Below are positions 10,341 through 24,505 of a stretch of DNA of 64,000 nt, one piece after another. The DNA is from Tillus elongatus (Eukaryota > Arthropoda > Insecta > Coleoptera > Cleridae), in the NCBI GenBank assembly GCA_964006375.1, contig OZ023262.1, positions 55,824,366 through 55,888,365 on the forward strand. Reading direction: 5' to 3'. The notes under the pieces are model-generated. The model did no database searches, was not told the origin of the DNA, and saw only the letters and a list, made by a program, of their open reading frames with translations. The first letter of the stretch is position 1; each line of letters begins with the position of its first letter. The position numbers and the translations under genes were made by a program.

Positions 10341-10499
10341 ATTTTTTTCTTACAAACATGTATCGTATTTCGATAAAAAATTGAAAAATGCACTAATATA
10401 AGTGTGTTTGAAAAAAACAATTGTAGGGATCACCAATGATTTATGGACCACCTGTGATTGCCAAATTATTAGAGAATTTTCATTTAGAAAAATTCGCTA

Positions 10500-10860
<361 letters not shown>

Positions 10861-10861
10861 A

Positions 10862-11200
10862 AACGCCATATTTTTGTAGGTATCAGAGTTGCTGGAATAT
10901 AAGACTTTACATGTGGCTAGAAATAGTGCAAATAAACATATGTTGTGAACCTTAAGTAATTTGTTCCACAATATTTAGAGTTTTTTCCAAATTAAAAATA
11001 AAATCGCAGAGACATGCGTTGAAACGACTTGCCTGACACACAGAGTAGTTAACTGCCACGCGTAGATTAACGCATATAACAGGTATAAACCATACAGCAA
11101 CGGTAACAAAACTAAATATATACCAGGCAGAAAACATACTACCCGAACCAACAATCGTGAAACAGTTTTAGATAGGTATAGGGCATCATACATGAAACAC
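10862..11200. repeat. Dispersed repeat, also at 57495-57830
   Basis: Shared blocks include GCTAGAAATAGTGCAAATAAAC, GAGTTTTTTCCAAATTAAAAAT and a CATGCGTTGAAAC/CATGAATTGAAAC block. No coding content is seen. Confidence 0.55.
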
Positions 11201-11345
11201 ATCTAGAATTTTCCAAGGAATCCAAAAGAGCGATAATATAGAGGTGTTCCATTTAAAAAAGGTGACGTTTACGTGATATTTCATTCATGTAACTCCTTGT
11301 ATATACTATTATTAGCTAAAAAAAATGCAGAATTAAAAATAAAAG

Positions 11346-11705
11346 TGGAGCCCCGGTAATTTAGGGGTAAGAACGTGTGCCTCTGAACTGAAGGGTACTG
11401 GGTTCGATTCCCTAGATTTCCCTTTCACTTTTTCAGTACAAACTGTAATAAATTAACATCAACCGACGTTCCGGCTTTGTATTTGAGCAAGTTGAAGGTC
11501 TGCAAGTTACGCCCTTCAGAGGGGGCGTAAAGCATTCGGTCCGGTGTCCATGCGATGTTGGACACGTTAAATATCCCTACCCTCCTTACAGAAACGCAGG
11601 GGTTCCGCAAAATTTCCAGGATAGTGAGGTGAAACTACTCCCTGGCGTCGATGATTGGCCATAGTCGCGGAAATAGGCCGACGTTAAAGTAAAATAAAAA
11701 AACAA
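11346..11705 (+). mobile_element. tRNA-derived SINE
   Basis: A tRNA-like head (A-box-like TAATTTAGGGGTAAGAAC at 11357, B box GGTTCGATTCC at about 11401) is followed by a non-coding body and an A-rich tail (AAATAAAAAAACAAACAAAAG, ending about 11705). The element is flanked by AAAAGT on both sides. The sequence to left and right is continuous in the paralogous repeat at 8101-8290, giving an empty site. The head most resembles tRNA-Gln (CTG) but does not fold as a good tRNA. Confidence 0.7.
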
Positions 11706-12008
11706 ACAAAAGTTGACGTGTCCGAGCGTGTTTCTTTTCAATTACCCTGTATACAGATATTTTTATCATTCCAAACTTTATCACAAGCCTGTATACAGGC
11801 TGTCCCACCGGGAATGGCATCAATCGATTACGAAAGTGGCTGGCGCCTACTAAATTAAGTCTCTAAGACTTTGATAAACTCAGAGTGTTAATATAACATC
11901 CGAACCCCTCTGAGATGTCTCTATGCTCAAGCTCTGCTTAGGCCTCCGCTGCTTATTGAGGGAATTGTGGTGTGTTCCACCTCTCTGGTACTTAGTAGCG
12001 AGTTGTAG

Positions 12009-12370
<362 letters not shown>

Positions 12371-12656
12371 AAGCAAAATTTTAGTGCCGCTAATTTAAAC
12401 CTACTTATGATTTTTCTCCTGTAAATGTCGAACTGGAGATTTAAAACGTGAAAATTAGTATAACTATCGCGGTTTATGAATAGTAAATATTGCATAAAAT
12501 GTATATTAGGATGTTCTGGATTTACGCTACTTTTCTCATTTGTTAAAATAGTTGTAAAAAATGCCTCTAAAATAGACCTTACATATTACAAATAAATAAC
12601 TGAAGAACATTAGGCGTTATTTACCTTTTATTACACTTTCCTTGCCAAGCCTACGA

Positions 12657-12722
12657 TAGTCGAGAGGTTAGATTGCTGGCTCATAAGCGAACCAACGTGG
12701 ATTCAAATCTCAATGTTGACTT
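12657..12722 (+). other. tRNA-like relic, CAT anticodon loop
   Basis: TAGTCGAGAGGTTAGATTGC resembles an A-box/D-arm, GGCTCATAAGC a CAT anticodon loop and GTGGATTCAAATCTC a B-box/T-arm. The arms pair poorly, so a tRNA-Met-like pseudogene or SINE head is more likely than a functional tRNA. Confidence 0.4.
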
Positions 12723-12729
12723 AATTTCC

Positions 12730-13750
12730 TTTTCAACTTTTTTTTTACCATTTTCGCCTTGGACTCAATTTTAACGTTATCTGATCAGATTGTGTAATTC
12801 CGATATTTTTAGCGACCTCTTGTTGAAAAATGACTACTGAAAGATAAGCACTTTTAAGACTATTAATTTAAGTTTAATTAATAATAATAATGTTCTTGCC
12901 CTTAGTTGGTAAAACCGTTCTACAGTTAACACAGACGTAGAGATTTGTGACTTCAGAAGCGTTTGTTGTCTTCTCTGCGACCGGATTCAATGTTTACCTC
13001 ATCGACAGGCAAAATAATTATCTCTGTGAAGGCACAGAAAAAGTATCTACTTCTGTATTTCGATCAGATTTTGAATATTTTCTAATTTATTTAATTTATT
13101 TTCATTGGCGGATTTTCTTCTACAAAATGTTCTTTTATTAGAGTTATCTTATAAATGGGTTTAATGAATTTTTTTGAAGAAAAATTTTTGCGAATTTTTG
13201 TACGAAAAAGTATTCATTTGATGGAATATTTTTTAAACGAAATTCTTCGAAAATAAGGTTTTAGTGGATTTTCGTGCTAATTATTTTATTTGCAATTTTA
13301 ACTACATATTATGTATATAGTTTCAATTTTATATATTCTTTTAACAAAATTTTGTGTAAAAAAATATTTAGCCAGTTTCCGCAGACATTTTGTTGTGCTT
13401 TCGTAGAAATCATGTTTTGTAAGAGTTTTTTGTGAAGTTTTATTAATTAATGATAAATGTTTAATAAAAAAATGTTTTCGGATTTTCTTGAAAAAATTGT
13501 TTGCCAATTTTCATGAATGTTTTTCTTAAGTTTCGTCGAAAAGGTTTTTGTGAATAATTATATTTGGGCAGGTAGGTAAATAACTTGAAGAGGTTCGTTG
13601 GCCAGGAAAATCGGATCATTTTTTTTTTTGGAAACATTTAAAGTTCATTTTCGAAAAAAATGTATTTTTTTAAATAGTCATTTTGATGAAATATGGCACA
13701 TTGTTTCAACTATATGGGTAACCAAATTTGATGGCTGCTTTAATTAAAAA
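12730..13750. other. No recognisable gene; AT-rich repeat debris
   Basis: From about 13140 the sequence has relics of the dispersed repeats (GTTCGTTGGCCAGGAAAATCGGA at about 13590). No supported coding region. Confidence 0.45.
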
Positions 13751-13753
13751 AAA

Positions 13754-14036
13754 CTCTGGACGCTGAAAGTGCGTTATGGTAGTGAATTTTCATTAAAATG
13801 TTTTTAATAGCAAATATGTTTTTTTAAGAAAGCAAGCATCAAATTTGGTTACCACTTTAATCTATATATTTAAACAATGTGCCATGTTTTATCCAAATAA
13901 CTTTATTGTTTGAAAATGTACAAAAAATTCCGAAAGTAAACTTAAATTGCTCTGGTCAACCTTATATGTTAATAGCAAATTGATTCAAATTTGAAGCATT
14001 TAATGAAAATTCGCTCCCATAACGCACTTGCTGCGT
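13754..14036. repeat. Complete short TGCGTC-family MITE
   Basis: A 283-bp element bounded by inverted ends: CTGGACGCTGAAAGTGCGTT at left and AACGCACTTGCTGCGTCC at right, each followed inward by TGGTAGTGAATTTTCAT or its diverged complement. The core has CAATGTGCCATG and TTATTGTTTGAAAATG. No ORF. Confidence 0.75.
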
Positions 14037-14139
14037 CCCGAATTTCTTTTCTTACAAAGATGTATTATATTTCGATGGAAAATGCAATAACATGTGTGTT
14101 CGATTAAAAAAAATCACTAAAAAAAAAGAAAATTTGAAT

Positions 14140-14819
14140 CACCACCCTGTAATTGTGGAAATATTTTTTAAGATGTAGCTCAAGACACCCTATAATTAAT
14201 GTATACAACTTTTTTTCGTAACTTGCATAATAACGGATATATTGCGCTTCAATGATTTTTTACGAAAATTCGACAAAAATACCATTAAACGATAAACTCT
14301 ATAGCCAACACTACTGCCAAAGCATCAGAGAAAGGGTCTATTTAAACTGAATTTTTTGGGAATATTTTAGTAAAATGAAGTACAATGACGATTGAAACTA
14401 AGAGTTCAGGCTTTGTAAAACATTATTCTTGAGACATGTTCCTTACATAGATCATATTAGTTTCAGGTTCATTGCCTAAATATTACCAATTTTGACGTTT
14501 TAAATCGCGATTTTGATGTCTTGAGGAAAACCCAAACTTATTTTTCTTTAAATGCCTGTAACTTTTTTGTCCTTTAACCCACAGAGCTAAATTTTGGTAG
14601 GTAGTTATAATGATATAAACCCGCGCGCCAAATTTCGTTGCCCTTACTTTGTTAATTCCGGAGATATAAATTTTTTTCGAATGAAAACTCAAAATTTTCC
14701 CTGAAAACCTCGTCCGATTTTCCTGACTAACGAACTTATCCAAGCCATTTACAAAAGGAAGGTACGTGCCAAATGCTAAATTTTATCAAAATCGGGCCAA
14801 TATTTTTTGTGTTATCGGT

Positions 14820-14855
<36 letters not shown>

Positions 14856-15052
14856 ATATAAAAATTGAAACTGACCCCGGATATGAGTTCTAAGTGTCCT
14901 AGTTCGCGTTCATTTGCCAAAATTTTTTCAAAATTCAAAAGTCGGCATCTCCCCATTAGTGAATTTTTTCTACGAAAATTCACTAAAAGACATTTGCTAT
15001 TAAAAACATTTTCATGAAAATTCACTACCAAAACGCACTTGCTGCGTCCAGA
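14140..15052 (-). repeat. Long (TA)n element copy
   Basis: The minus-strand order runs from the GTCAGTTTCAATTTTTATATG arm through a short (TA)n (14823-14852) to CACACCGATAACACAAAAAA and the long arm ending near 14280. A hairpin TAGTGAATTTT...AAAATTCACTA lies at about 14960-14990 and a terminal signature AACGCACTTGCTGCGTCC at 15035-15052. Confidence 0.7.
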
Positions 15053-15643
<591 letters not shown>

Positions 15644-16440
15644 TTGAGTTTTTAATTTAAATTTTAACAATTTAACACATAAAACAGAAAACAATAAATG
15701 TTCCTAGTAGTCACATGAAGCACACAAACACTGCGAGTTCATTACCAACATGACGGAAGTTACATAAAGTAAAAATAATCTCTTCGTGACTTACAGATTG
15801 GAGCAATAAGGAAAATAATTTACTGGCGACATGTACAAACTACACGGCAAATCAGCTGATCCGTGAAAAGGCTAGTTCATGTTGCCGTGGAACGCTTCAG
15901 AGAAATAATATCGTAAATTAATTATTGTACAGGCCAGTCCTACGCAGTTGAGTCGGCTCTGCTGGACGTTAAGACACAATCATTTATCATTACATCTTCT
16001 TATATTGAATGATTGTATGTTATGGTGTGTTATGCAATGATGGAGCAATTGATAAGTTAATTTTTGTTGGAAATTAAAACAATATACTATTGGAATACAT
16101 ACAGTGAGACCGGTCCCTAGAAGTTTGTGGACTTCCGACCAGAATAAAAATTTGAAAACTTATAATTTGGTAAAATTGATTATATTCTAAAATATTTTCA
16201 GATTTATAACATTGCCAGTTATACCGGAAGTCGTCATTAACTTTGTTATTTTCAATGGAGAACCCCGTATATATTTATAATTGTGAATATTTTTTATTCA
16301 GGGTATACCATGTCCATCTATTATGGCTTTTGAGAAAAAAATATTTTCCGAAATTTTGACAGCTGGTTGACGTTTACAAAATGGGCTGTAACTCCTATTT
16401 AAAATTAGACAGAAAGTTGAAATCCACTTAAGACTTAAAG
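15644..16440. other. No recognisable feature
   Basis: AT-rich sequence without a supported gene or clear repeat. Confidence 0.4.
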
Positions 16441-16454
16441 ATACTCGGAGTATT

Positions 16455-16768
16455 CTTTAAAAAGTCTATACGCAGAAAGTGAGTTATAGTAGTGAATTTT
16501 GATAGGAATTATATGGCACCGAATTTTTTTAAAAAGGCCTATAACTTTTTTTTGTAAGATAGAGATCTGAATTTTGGTATATAGTTTACTTTCCATAATA
16601 TAAACCCACAGATCAAATTTAATTGCCATAGCTTTGTTATTTTCGGAGATAAAATTATTTTCGAAAGAAAACCTAGTCCGATTTTCCCGACTAACGAACT
16701 TATCCAAAACACTTACAAATGGAAGGTACCTGCCAAATTTTATCAAAATCGGCCAATTATTTTTTGAG

Positions 16769-16852
<84 letters not shown>

Positions 16853-16855
16853 ATA
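16455..16855 (-). repeat. (TA)n element copy
   Basis: Terminal signature ACGCAGAAAGTGAGTTATAGTAGTGAA at 16465, the long arm (GACTAACGAACTTATCC, ATCAAAATCGGCC), then TA run 16770-16850. Confidence 0.75.
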
Positions 16856-16859
16856 TAGT

Positions 16860-18340
16860 TACTGGTTTTTAATTATAATAATAGCCCCTCTTACCTTATG
16901 TGTATATTTTGCGTTTTGTGATGTTTATGCGTGAGCTTGCTCTATTTTAGGATCAATTGTGGGTTCAAAGTCTTTATGGCTGACTAACAGTATTTTCCTG
17001 TTTTTTTTTAATGCTTACCTGGTGAAATTTAGAAACTTTAACTTCTTTTTTAGCACAAATATACTGATAAAGAAAATCAACATTGACTTTTCATTTGCAG
17101 ACAAGAACTCTAACTTTATTTTAAATTAACAATAATCACAAATATTCCTAAAATCTATTATATTTGTTACAATTTTTTTTAACGAGTACTAAATTTGTCA
17201 ATCCCGCTATTTGTCCAATGATCAAAATTTTATTATGGTATTATTTTGTTTTGATTAAATTTTAAGTTTATTGATCAATACTTTTCTTATAGCTGCAGCA
17301 TTCTTAAAAATGAAATTACAGTTTTTATCCTTATACTACAAATTATTTTAGTCTATATGCACTCCGTCTTTGTTTCTTAATGTTCGGTGGGTTGTGTAAA
17401 TTTATCGAGTCCGTTGCTTGCTACTAGCACTCCCAAGATAGGATAACTAATTTAGTTTGATTTGCATAATGGATGCTAATGTCAAAAATATTTCCAATGT
17501 TTACGTTCACCTATTTCTTGTGTTTGATCTATATGCCGTTCTAGACTCAATGAAGGTAGCCCTATCAATTTAATGTTCACTACCGCATTGTCTTTTGCTT
17601 CTAATCGTAAGTATATTATTTGTTATTGGAAAAAAAACTCACTTTTATGTTGTTCTGCGATGTCCTGGCTGTTTAAATTGGTATTTTACTCCTCTTACTT
17701 TTGAAAGTTTTACTCTTCCAAACTATTTTTGACGTCTTCCCTCTAGCTGCTTATTTTTCTGTCCTTCTGTCTAAAAAATTTTCTCCATGTCATCAACGTA
17801 ACTAAGTAAAAACCGCCTTCTGCCCTCTTCCAAATATTTTCATCATAACAAATTTTTGTTTGTTTGTATCCCCATTTCCTGGGTTACCTTGTTACACCTT
17901 GTTACATCTTTCAATGCACTATAAACACTATTTTTGACAGCATTCCTTAACCTATTACAATTTTATTGTCAGTTTTGACATTTGTGGTAACTGAACAGCT
18001 GACTTATATTTAGGTTACATGAAATTTTGACAAACTTAATCCTTATAAATATTAACACCATAAATTTTCTAATTCTACTAAATCATTTAGACTTGCCTTT
18101 ACCTTCTTTTAACACATATATCTGTCATTACTTTGGGAATCAATTATGAGCTTTCAAATTCTATATTAGGTCTTACGATATGCCTGTAAAATTTAGTTTT
18201 TCCCTTGCCACGTTGCTTATATGCTGCATTAGCATTGCATACACCAAAAGTAAGCAAAATATGTTTGTTTCAGGCTATGTATGGGTGGTTTTGAGAGTCT
18301 GTTGTTGTGTGTATGTTTACTTTCCCATTATAGAAACCAT
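16860..18340. other. No recognisable gene
   Basis: A T-rich stretch of about 1.5 kb with many stops in all frames. I found no domain or repeat I can name. Confidence 0.4.
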
Positions 18341-18342
18341 AT

Positions 18343-18344
<2 letters not shown>

Positions 18345-18400
<56 letters not shown>
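18345..18400. repeat. (TA)n microsatellite
   Basis: About 28 TA units, flanked by sequence not obviously from the (TA)n element arms. Confidence 0.9.
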
Positions 18401-18403
<3 letters not shown>

Positions 18404-18617
18404 AAGAAAGGTTAAGGGCGACAACTGATCTACGGTCAGTCTGGACCGGAGACAGAGCAATATAAAACTTCACCCTACCAATCGCTGTGCAGACTAGTTC
18501 AAGGCACAGTGATTTTTGAATGGGTGAAGTAAGACTAAGGGTATGCACAATCAACCAAAGGTTGCAGTGCTATCGGTGCGGCAAGGCCGTGGACGAGCCC
18601 TGAGGGAACAAAAAAAA

Positions 18618-20200
<1,583 letters not shown>

Positions 20201-21510
20201 GGTGATGCATTTCTACCGTAAAGCTCAATATATCCGTTATTATACAAAATATGAGAAAACATGATATACGTTAATTATAGGGTGGTGTCTCGAGCTGTAT
20301 CTTATAAACCTATTTTGACAATCACAGGCTGACTCATAAGTCGTTGGTGATACACACTTTCTTTTTTTAATAGAACACCCATTGTGTTATTGCATTTTTG
20401 TATTTTCCATCGGATTATAATGAATGATTGTAAGGTAAAAAAATATATATCGTTCATCGTTTTTGAGTTATTTCATTTGTTTTGTCACTTTTTACGTTTT
20501 TGGCACATATTACAAACACGTATAACAAATTGTGATAGGGCGTTTTTACCAACAGATAGCGGAACCCCATGGGAATGACTCATTCGGAGAGCTTTTTGTT
20601 GGTACTGGTCGGAACAATCGAGATGCCGTATACAGGGCGCTCTCAAATAGTGGCTCAATTTGAAAAGTTTTCGCAGAAATGTTTTTAGTGTTTCCGTAGA
20701 AATGATTTTTTGTGAGATTTTTTTGACATGTTGGTAATTAATAATAAGTGTTTAGTAAGTTGTTCTAAAAAAAGTTGTCGAATTTTTGTGAAAAATATAA
20801 ATTAGTGTGACATTACTGAAGGCAATTTCTGTAAAAAAAAAGGTGAATTTTTTTTTCAATTTTGGTCTTAAAGCTATTTGTGAACAGTTATATCTTGTTC
20901 GTTTTTGGAAAATGTTTGCACTTTTTGAAACAACAAAGCTATTTTAATGAAATATGGTACATTGTTACTACTATATAGGTTATCCTGCCAACCAAATGTC
21001 CTTCTTTTAAAAACAAGACATATTTGCAATTAAAAACATTTTTACGAAAATTCGCTACCATTACGCACTAGCTGCGTTCCGAACTTTTTTAAAAATTGAA
21101 TACCTCTTATATTATTGCATTATTGAGTTTTCCATCGAATTCATGTTTTAAAAAAAATTTGAAAGCGTTTATCGTTTTCGAGTTATTTCAATTGTTTTAC
21201 GTTTTTGAGACAAATCAAAAATTATAGCACGGTTTTTACCAATATATAGCAGAATCCCATGAAAATGACACATTTAGAGAGGTTTTCGTTTATATTATTC
21301 GTGAAAAAAAAAATCGGGGTCCGTATACAATTTTTTTATGTATCCGTAGAAATTATTGTTTGTAAAATTTTTGCGAAATTTGGTAATTGATAATAAATGC
21401 TTCATAAGTTATTGAAAAAAAATGTTTTCAGATTTTCGTGAAAAAATTGTTTACAATTTTTCATTAAATTTTTTTTTTGTAAGTTTTAAAATACTGGGGT
21501 TTGACACTGT
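20201..21510. repeat. Mosaic of TGCGTC-family relics
   Basis: Includes a terminus ATTACGCACTAGCTGCGTTCC at 21060-21081 and arms GATATGGTACATTGTTACTAC and GTTTTCGCAGAAATGTTTTTAG that recur at 33780-34280. No coding region. Confidence 0.55.
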
Positions 21511-21690
21511 GGCTGGAAACTGAAACAAAAAGCAGAATCACAAAAAAAACCACAAAAACTAACTAAGCACGAGTCGAGCGACAGCTGCTGAGGAAGACAA
21601 CTTCGTTGTCGAAATACCTATGTAGCGCATAACTCTCTGTTATTATTTTTGTGGTTTTTGGGGTGATTCTTCGTTTTATTTGTAAGTTTT
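21510..21690. repeat. Short inverted-repeat insertion with a hammerhead-like core
   Basis: Arms GAATCACAAAAAAAACCACAA and, inverted, TTTGTGGTTTTTGGGGTGATTC enclose about 130 bp. Inside, 21588-21614 reads CTGAGGA, a 6-bp stem GACAAC/GTTGTC and GAAA. This matches the CUGANGA...GAAA order of hammerhead cores except for one extra A. Confidence 0.45.
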
Positions 21691-22162
21691 GTCGAAAACC
21701 TCTTTGCTAATAATTATATCTTGGTAGGTCTGTAAATAGCTTGAAGTTCGTTGGCCAGGAAAATCGAACCAGTTTTTTCGGGACCATTTTAAGTTTATTT
21801 TCGGAAAATGTTTGTACTTTTTCAAACAATAAATTTATTTTGATGAAACATGGTACATTGTTTCTCTTATTTTTTCTCTTATGGTGGCGCATTGAAAACG
21901 AAACAGACAGATTTGCATCCAGAGAATTTTTTTTAAGAAACGCTGAAACACGTCAAATTTAATATTGAGAGGGACATGTTTTGACATAAAACTCAACTTT
22001 GTCACATCAACCCTTAAGGGTGGTGATAACAACCCTTATATTTTAAATAGGAAACATGGGTCGAGTATTACATCATTTGAAAGCTCTTTCTTTTCTGAAT
22101 TCGGCACAGTATTTTTTTTATCAACTCGTTTAAAAATTATTCACAGTTGAAGATGCAAAAAC

Positions 22163-22270
22163 GCATTTCACTCATTCCAATAAGAAATGTGCTGATAGTC
22201 AATGTTTTGTTGGTTTGTAAACAAGAAATTGACTATCAGAACATTTCTTATCGGAATGAGAGAAATGCGG
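22163..22270. repeat. 41-bp-arm hairpin inside the mariner-like element
   Basis: The arm GCATTTCACTCATTCC...GATAGTCAAT pairs with ATTGACTATC...GAATGAGAGAAATGC, about 41 bp with 3 mismatches and a about 25-base loop. It sits just inside the left terminal repeat, upstream of the transposase start. It may be a nested MITE or part of the element's subterminal structure. Confidence 0.7.
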
Positions 22271-22333
22271 TTTATTATTTCAGTTTATCGGTCGGTTTGA
22301 TACTTGATAGTACTACCGAAAATTAATTTCACA

Positions 22334-23404
22334 ATGGTGTATTCTGCAGAAGAAAGAGTTGAAATAATTACTCTTTTTTTCAAAAACGATGACTGTTCCA
22401 ACCGTACCGCAAATTTGTTTACGAACGACATCCGAACAGACATGTTAACAGAAAATACATTTTGGAGTTAGTTGCAAACTTTCGACAAAGTGGTTCAGTA
22501 GCAAAAAAACGAGATCCTGAACGTGACTTTCCGGTTAGAAATGAGACTACTGAGATTGAAGTTTTAGGACAAATTGCTGCAGACCCAACTTTGAGCACGA
22601 GAAAATTGGCCACTGTTTCAAACATCAAAAGAAGAACTATTCAGCGAATATTGAAGCATCATAAATTTCACCCGTATAAAATCTTGTACATCTTGAATGA
22701 AGATGATTTTGATCGGCGGCTGGGGTTTTGTGAAGTTATGACTGCACGAATAGCTGATAACGGGAACTTTCTGTTCAATATCTGTTTTTCAGACGAGTGT
22801 ACGTTTTTATTAAACTCTACAGTCAATCGTCATAATTGTCGTTATTGGGCAGATAATAATCCAAGAAATTTTCACGAAGTCCACACTCAAACTCCACAGA
22901 AATTAAATGTCTGGACTGGCATTTTGAGACCGTTTAATCGGACCAATTTTTCTTGGTAGCAATTTGGGTGGCGAAACGTATTTGGAGTTACTAGAAGATA
23001 TCGTTTATCCTCTACTAATTGACATTGTTGAAAATGATTATCGCTATCAAGAAAATAATTTAGTGTTGCAAAAAGATGGAGCTCCTCCGCATTTTTCACA
23101 ACGGATTAGGGAGTTTTTGAACAGAGAGTTTCCAGGACAATGGATTGGGCGTAGCGGTGCTATTGAGAGGCCCCCTAGATCACCGGATTAAACTCCTTTA
23201 GACTTCTTTCTATGGGGCCATTCAAATAGTAGAATTTATGCAACAGAACCGGAGTCTTTGGAAGAATTACGATGACGCATTGTTGAAGAATGCCGTCTGA
23301 TAACTCCACAAATGCTCCAGAATGTCAGAGCTCGTTTTGAACAAAATTTGTACTTTTGTTGGAAGCTGGTGGTCAACAATTTGAACACTTACTTAACTGA
23401 ATAA
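22334..23404 (+). pseudogene. DUF4817/mariner-like transposase pseudogene
   Basis: It starts MVYSAEERVEIITLFFKND, the helix-turn-helix (DUF4817-like) N-terminus. It continues RKLATVSNIKRRTIQRILK (second HTH) and the DDE core: CFSDECTF (first Asp), VLQKDGAPPHF (second Asp) and SPD-TPLDFFLWG (third Asp, with a TAA between the motif halves at about 23189). Frameshifts occur near 22470 and in a T run near 22950; further breaks follow near 23275. It ends near FEHLL at 23400. Second and third Asp are about 36 residues apart. It would have cut and pasted the element; it is inactive now. Confidence 0.85.
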
Positions 23405-23784
23405 ACATTTTTGAACGTATGGTTTTGTTTTTTTAGTATTTTTCAACGAAAAATTGACTAATTAGTGCATTTATTATCACAATGAATGAAATACGTTCTT
23501 GCAACTCCAACTGTGCATAATTTTTAAACCGAGTGGATAAAACTTCCAAAAAAAGTAGTGTGCTGAATTCAGAAAAGAAAGAGCTTTCAAATGATGTAAC
23601 ACTCGACCCATGTTCCCTATATAAAATATAAGGGTTGTTATCACCACCCTTAAGGGGTTGATGTGACAAAGTTGAGTTTTATGTCAAAACATGTCCCCCT
23701 CAATATTAAAATTGAGGTGTTTCAGCGTTTCTTAAAAAAATTCTCTGGACGCAAATCGGCCTGTTTCGTTTTCAATGCGCCATA

Positions 23785-24430
23785 GGGTATACTGGTAACC
23801 AAATTGGTTACAAAAAGTAATCATTCTAACATGTGCCCTGAGGCGAGTGATGTCTTAAGTTCATAAAAATTTAAGCTTGCATTATTAAACATGCCGGAAT
23901 TGGGCCAATAATAAATATGCCTGCACTTACTTATTTGTGCACACAAAATCAATATAAAGACTAAATTCAGCGTCATTTTATTCTAAATATAGTGCACTAT
24001 GTACGTAGCAGCTATCACGTCTCCATTATTGCATTATTTAATTAAAGTGCACGTCGCAATACCAGCAGTGCAGCTTTAAAAGCGTTATTATAGAAATTGC
24101 CTTCTATATTTTCAAAGTATAATTAAAATAATTACTCTTTATATGCGCACTTACTTGGACTACTCACTGTTTGAAAGAAAAGTAGTAAAACTTTGCGAAA
24201 ACGCATCTCTAGGTGCTGCCATTTTTTGCTGTATGTGACAATTTGGAAAGCAATTAAAACAGCTACACACTAACTAGAAGAAAAGTCAATTTTTTTAAGA
24301 AAAAAATCACTAATCGGTAGATTCCGACATTTGGGTTTATCTCCGAAATTAATAAAACTATAGTAACCAGTACGTAGCATCACGTTATAAAAAGTAAACT
24401 GTACACCAAAACCTAGATCTTGTTAAAAGA
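23785..24430. other. No recognisable gene
   Basis: Starts with the remainder of the repeat split by the mariner-like element, then sequence with no supported feature (for example repeated TGCACTTAC motifs near 23920 and 24150). Confidence 0.4.
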
Positions 24431-24505
24431 AAAAAAAACTCTAGACGCAGCAAGTACGTTATGGTAGTGAATTTTCATAAGAATTGTACACTATTAGTAA
24501 GATAT

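Larger units (their letters stand above)
21880..23784 (+). mobile_element. Mariner-like DNA transposon with long TIRs, broken
   Basis: Terminal inverted repeats of about 270 bp start TGGTGGCGCATTGAAAACG at 21882 and end TTTTCAATGCGCCA at 23782, flanked by TA on both sides (21880-21881 and 23783-23784), the mariner/Tc1 target. The flanking sequence (ATGGTACATTGTTTCT before, GGGTATACTGGTAACCAAATT after) is continuous in other TGCGTC-family copies, so it inserted into one. It carries one degenerate transposase gene. Confidence 0.85.

Noticed and set aside
18180..18428. 82-codon frame with a hydrophobic start
   Set aside because: It ends in a TA run and has no conserved motif; signal-like composition alone is not enough.
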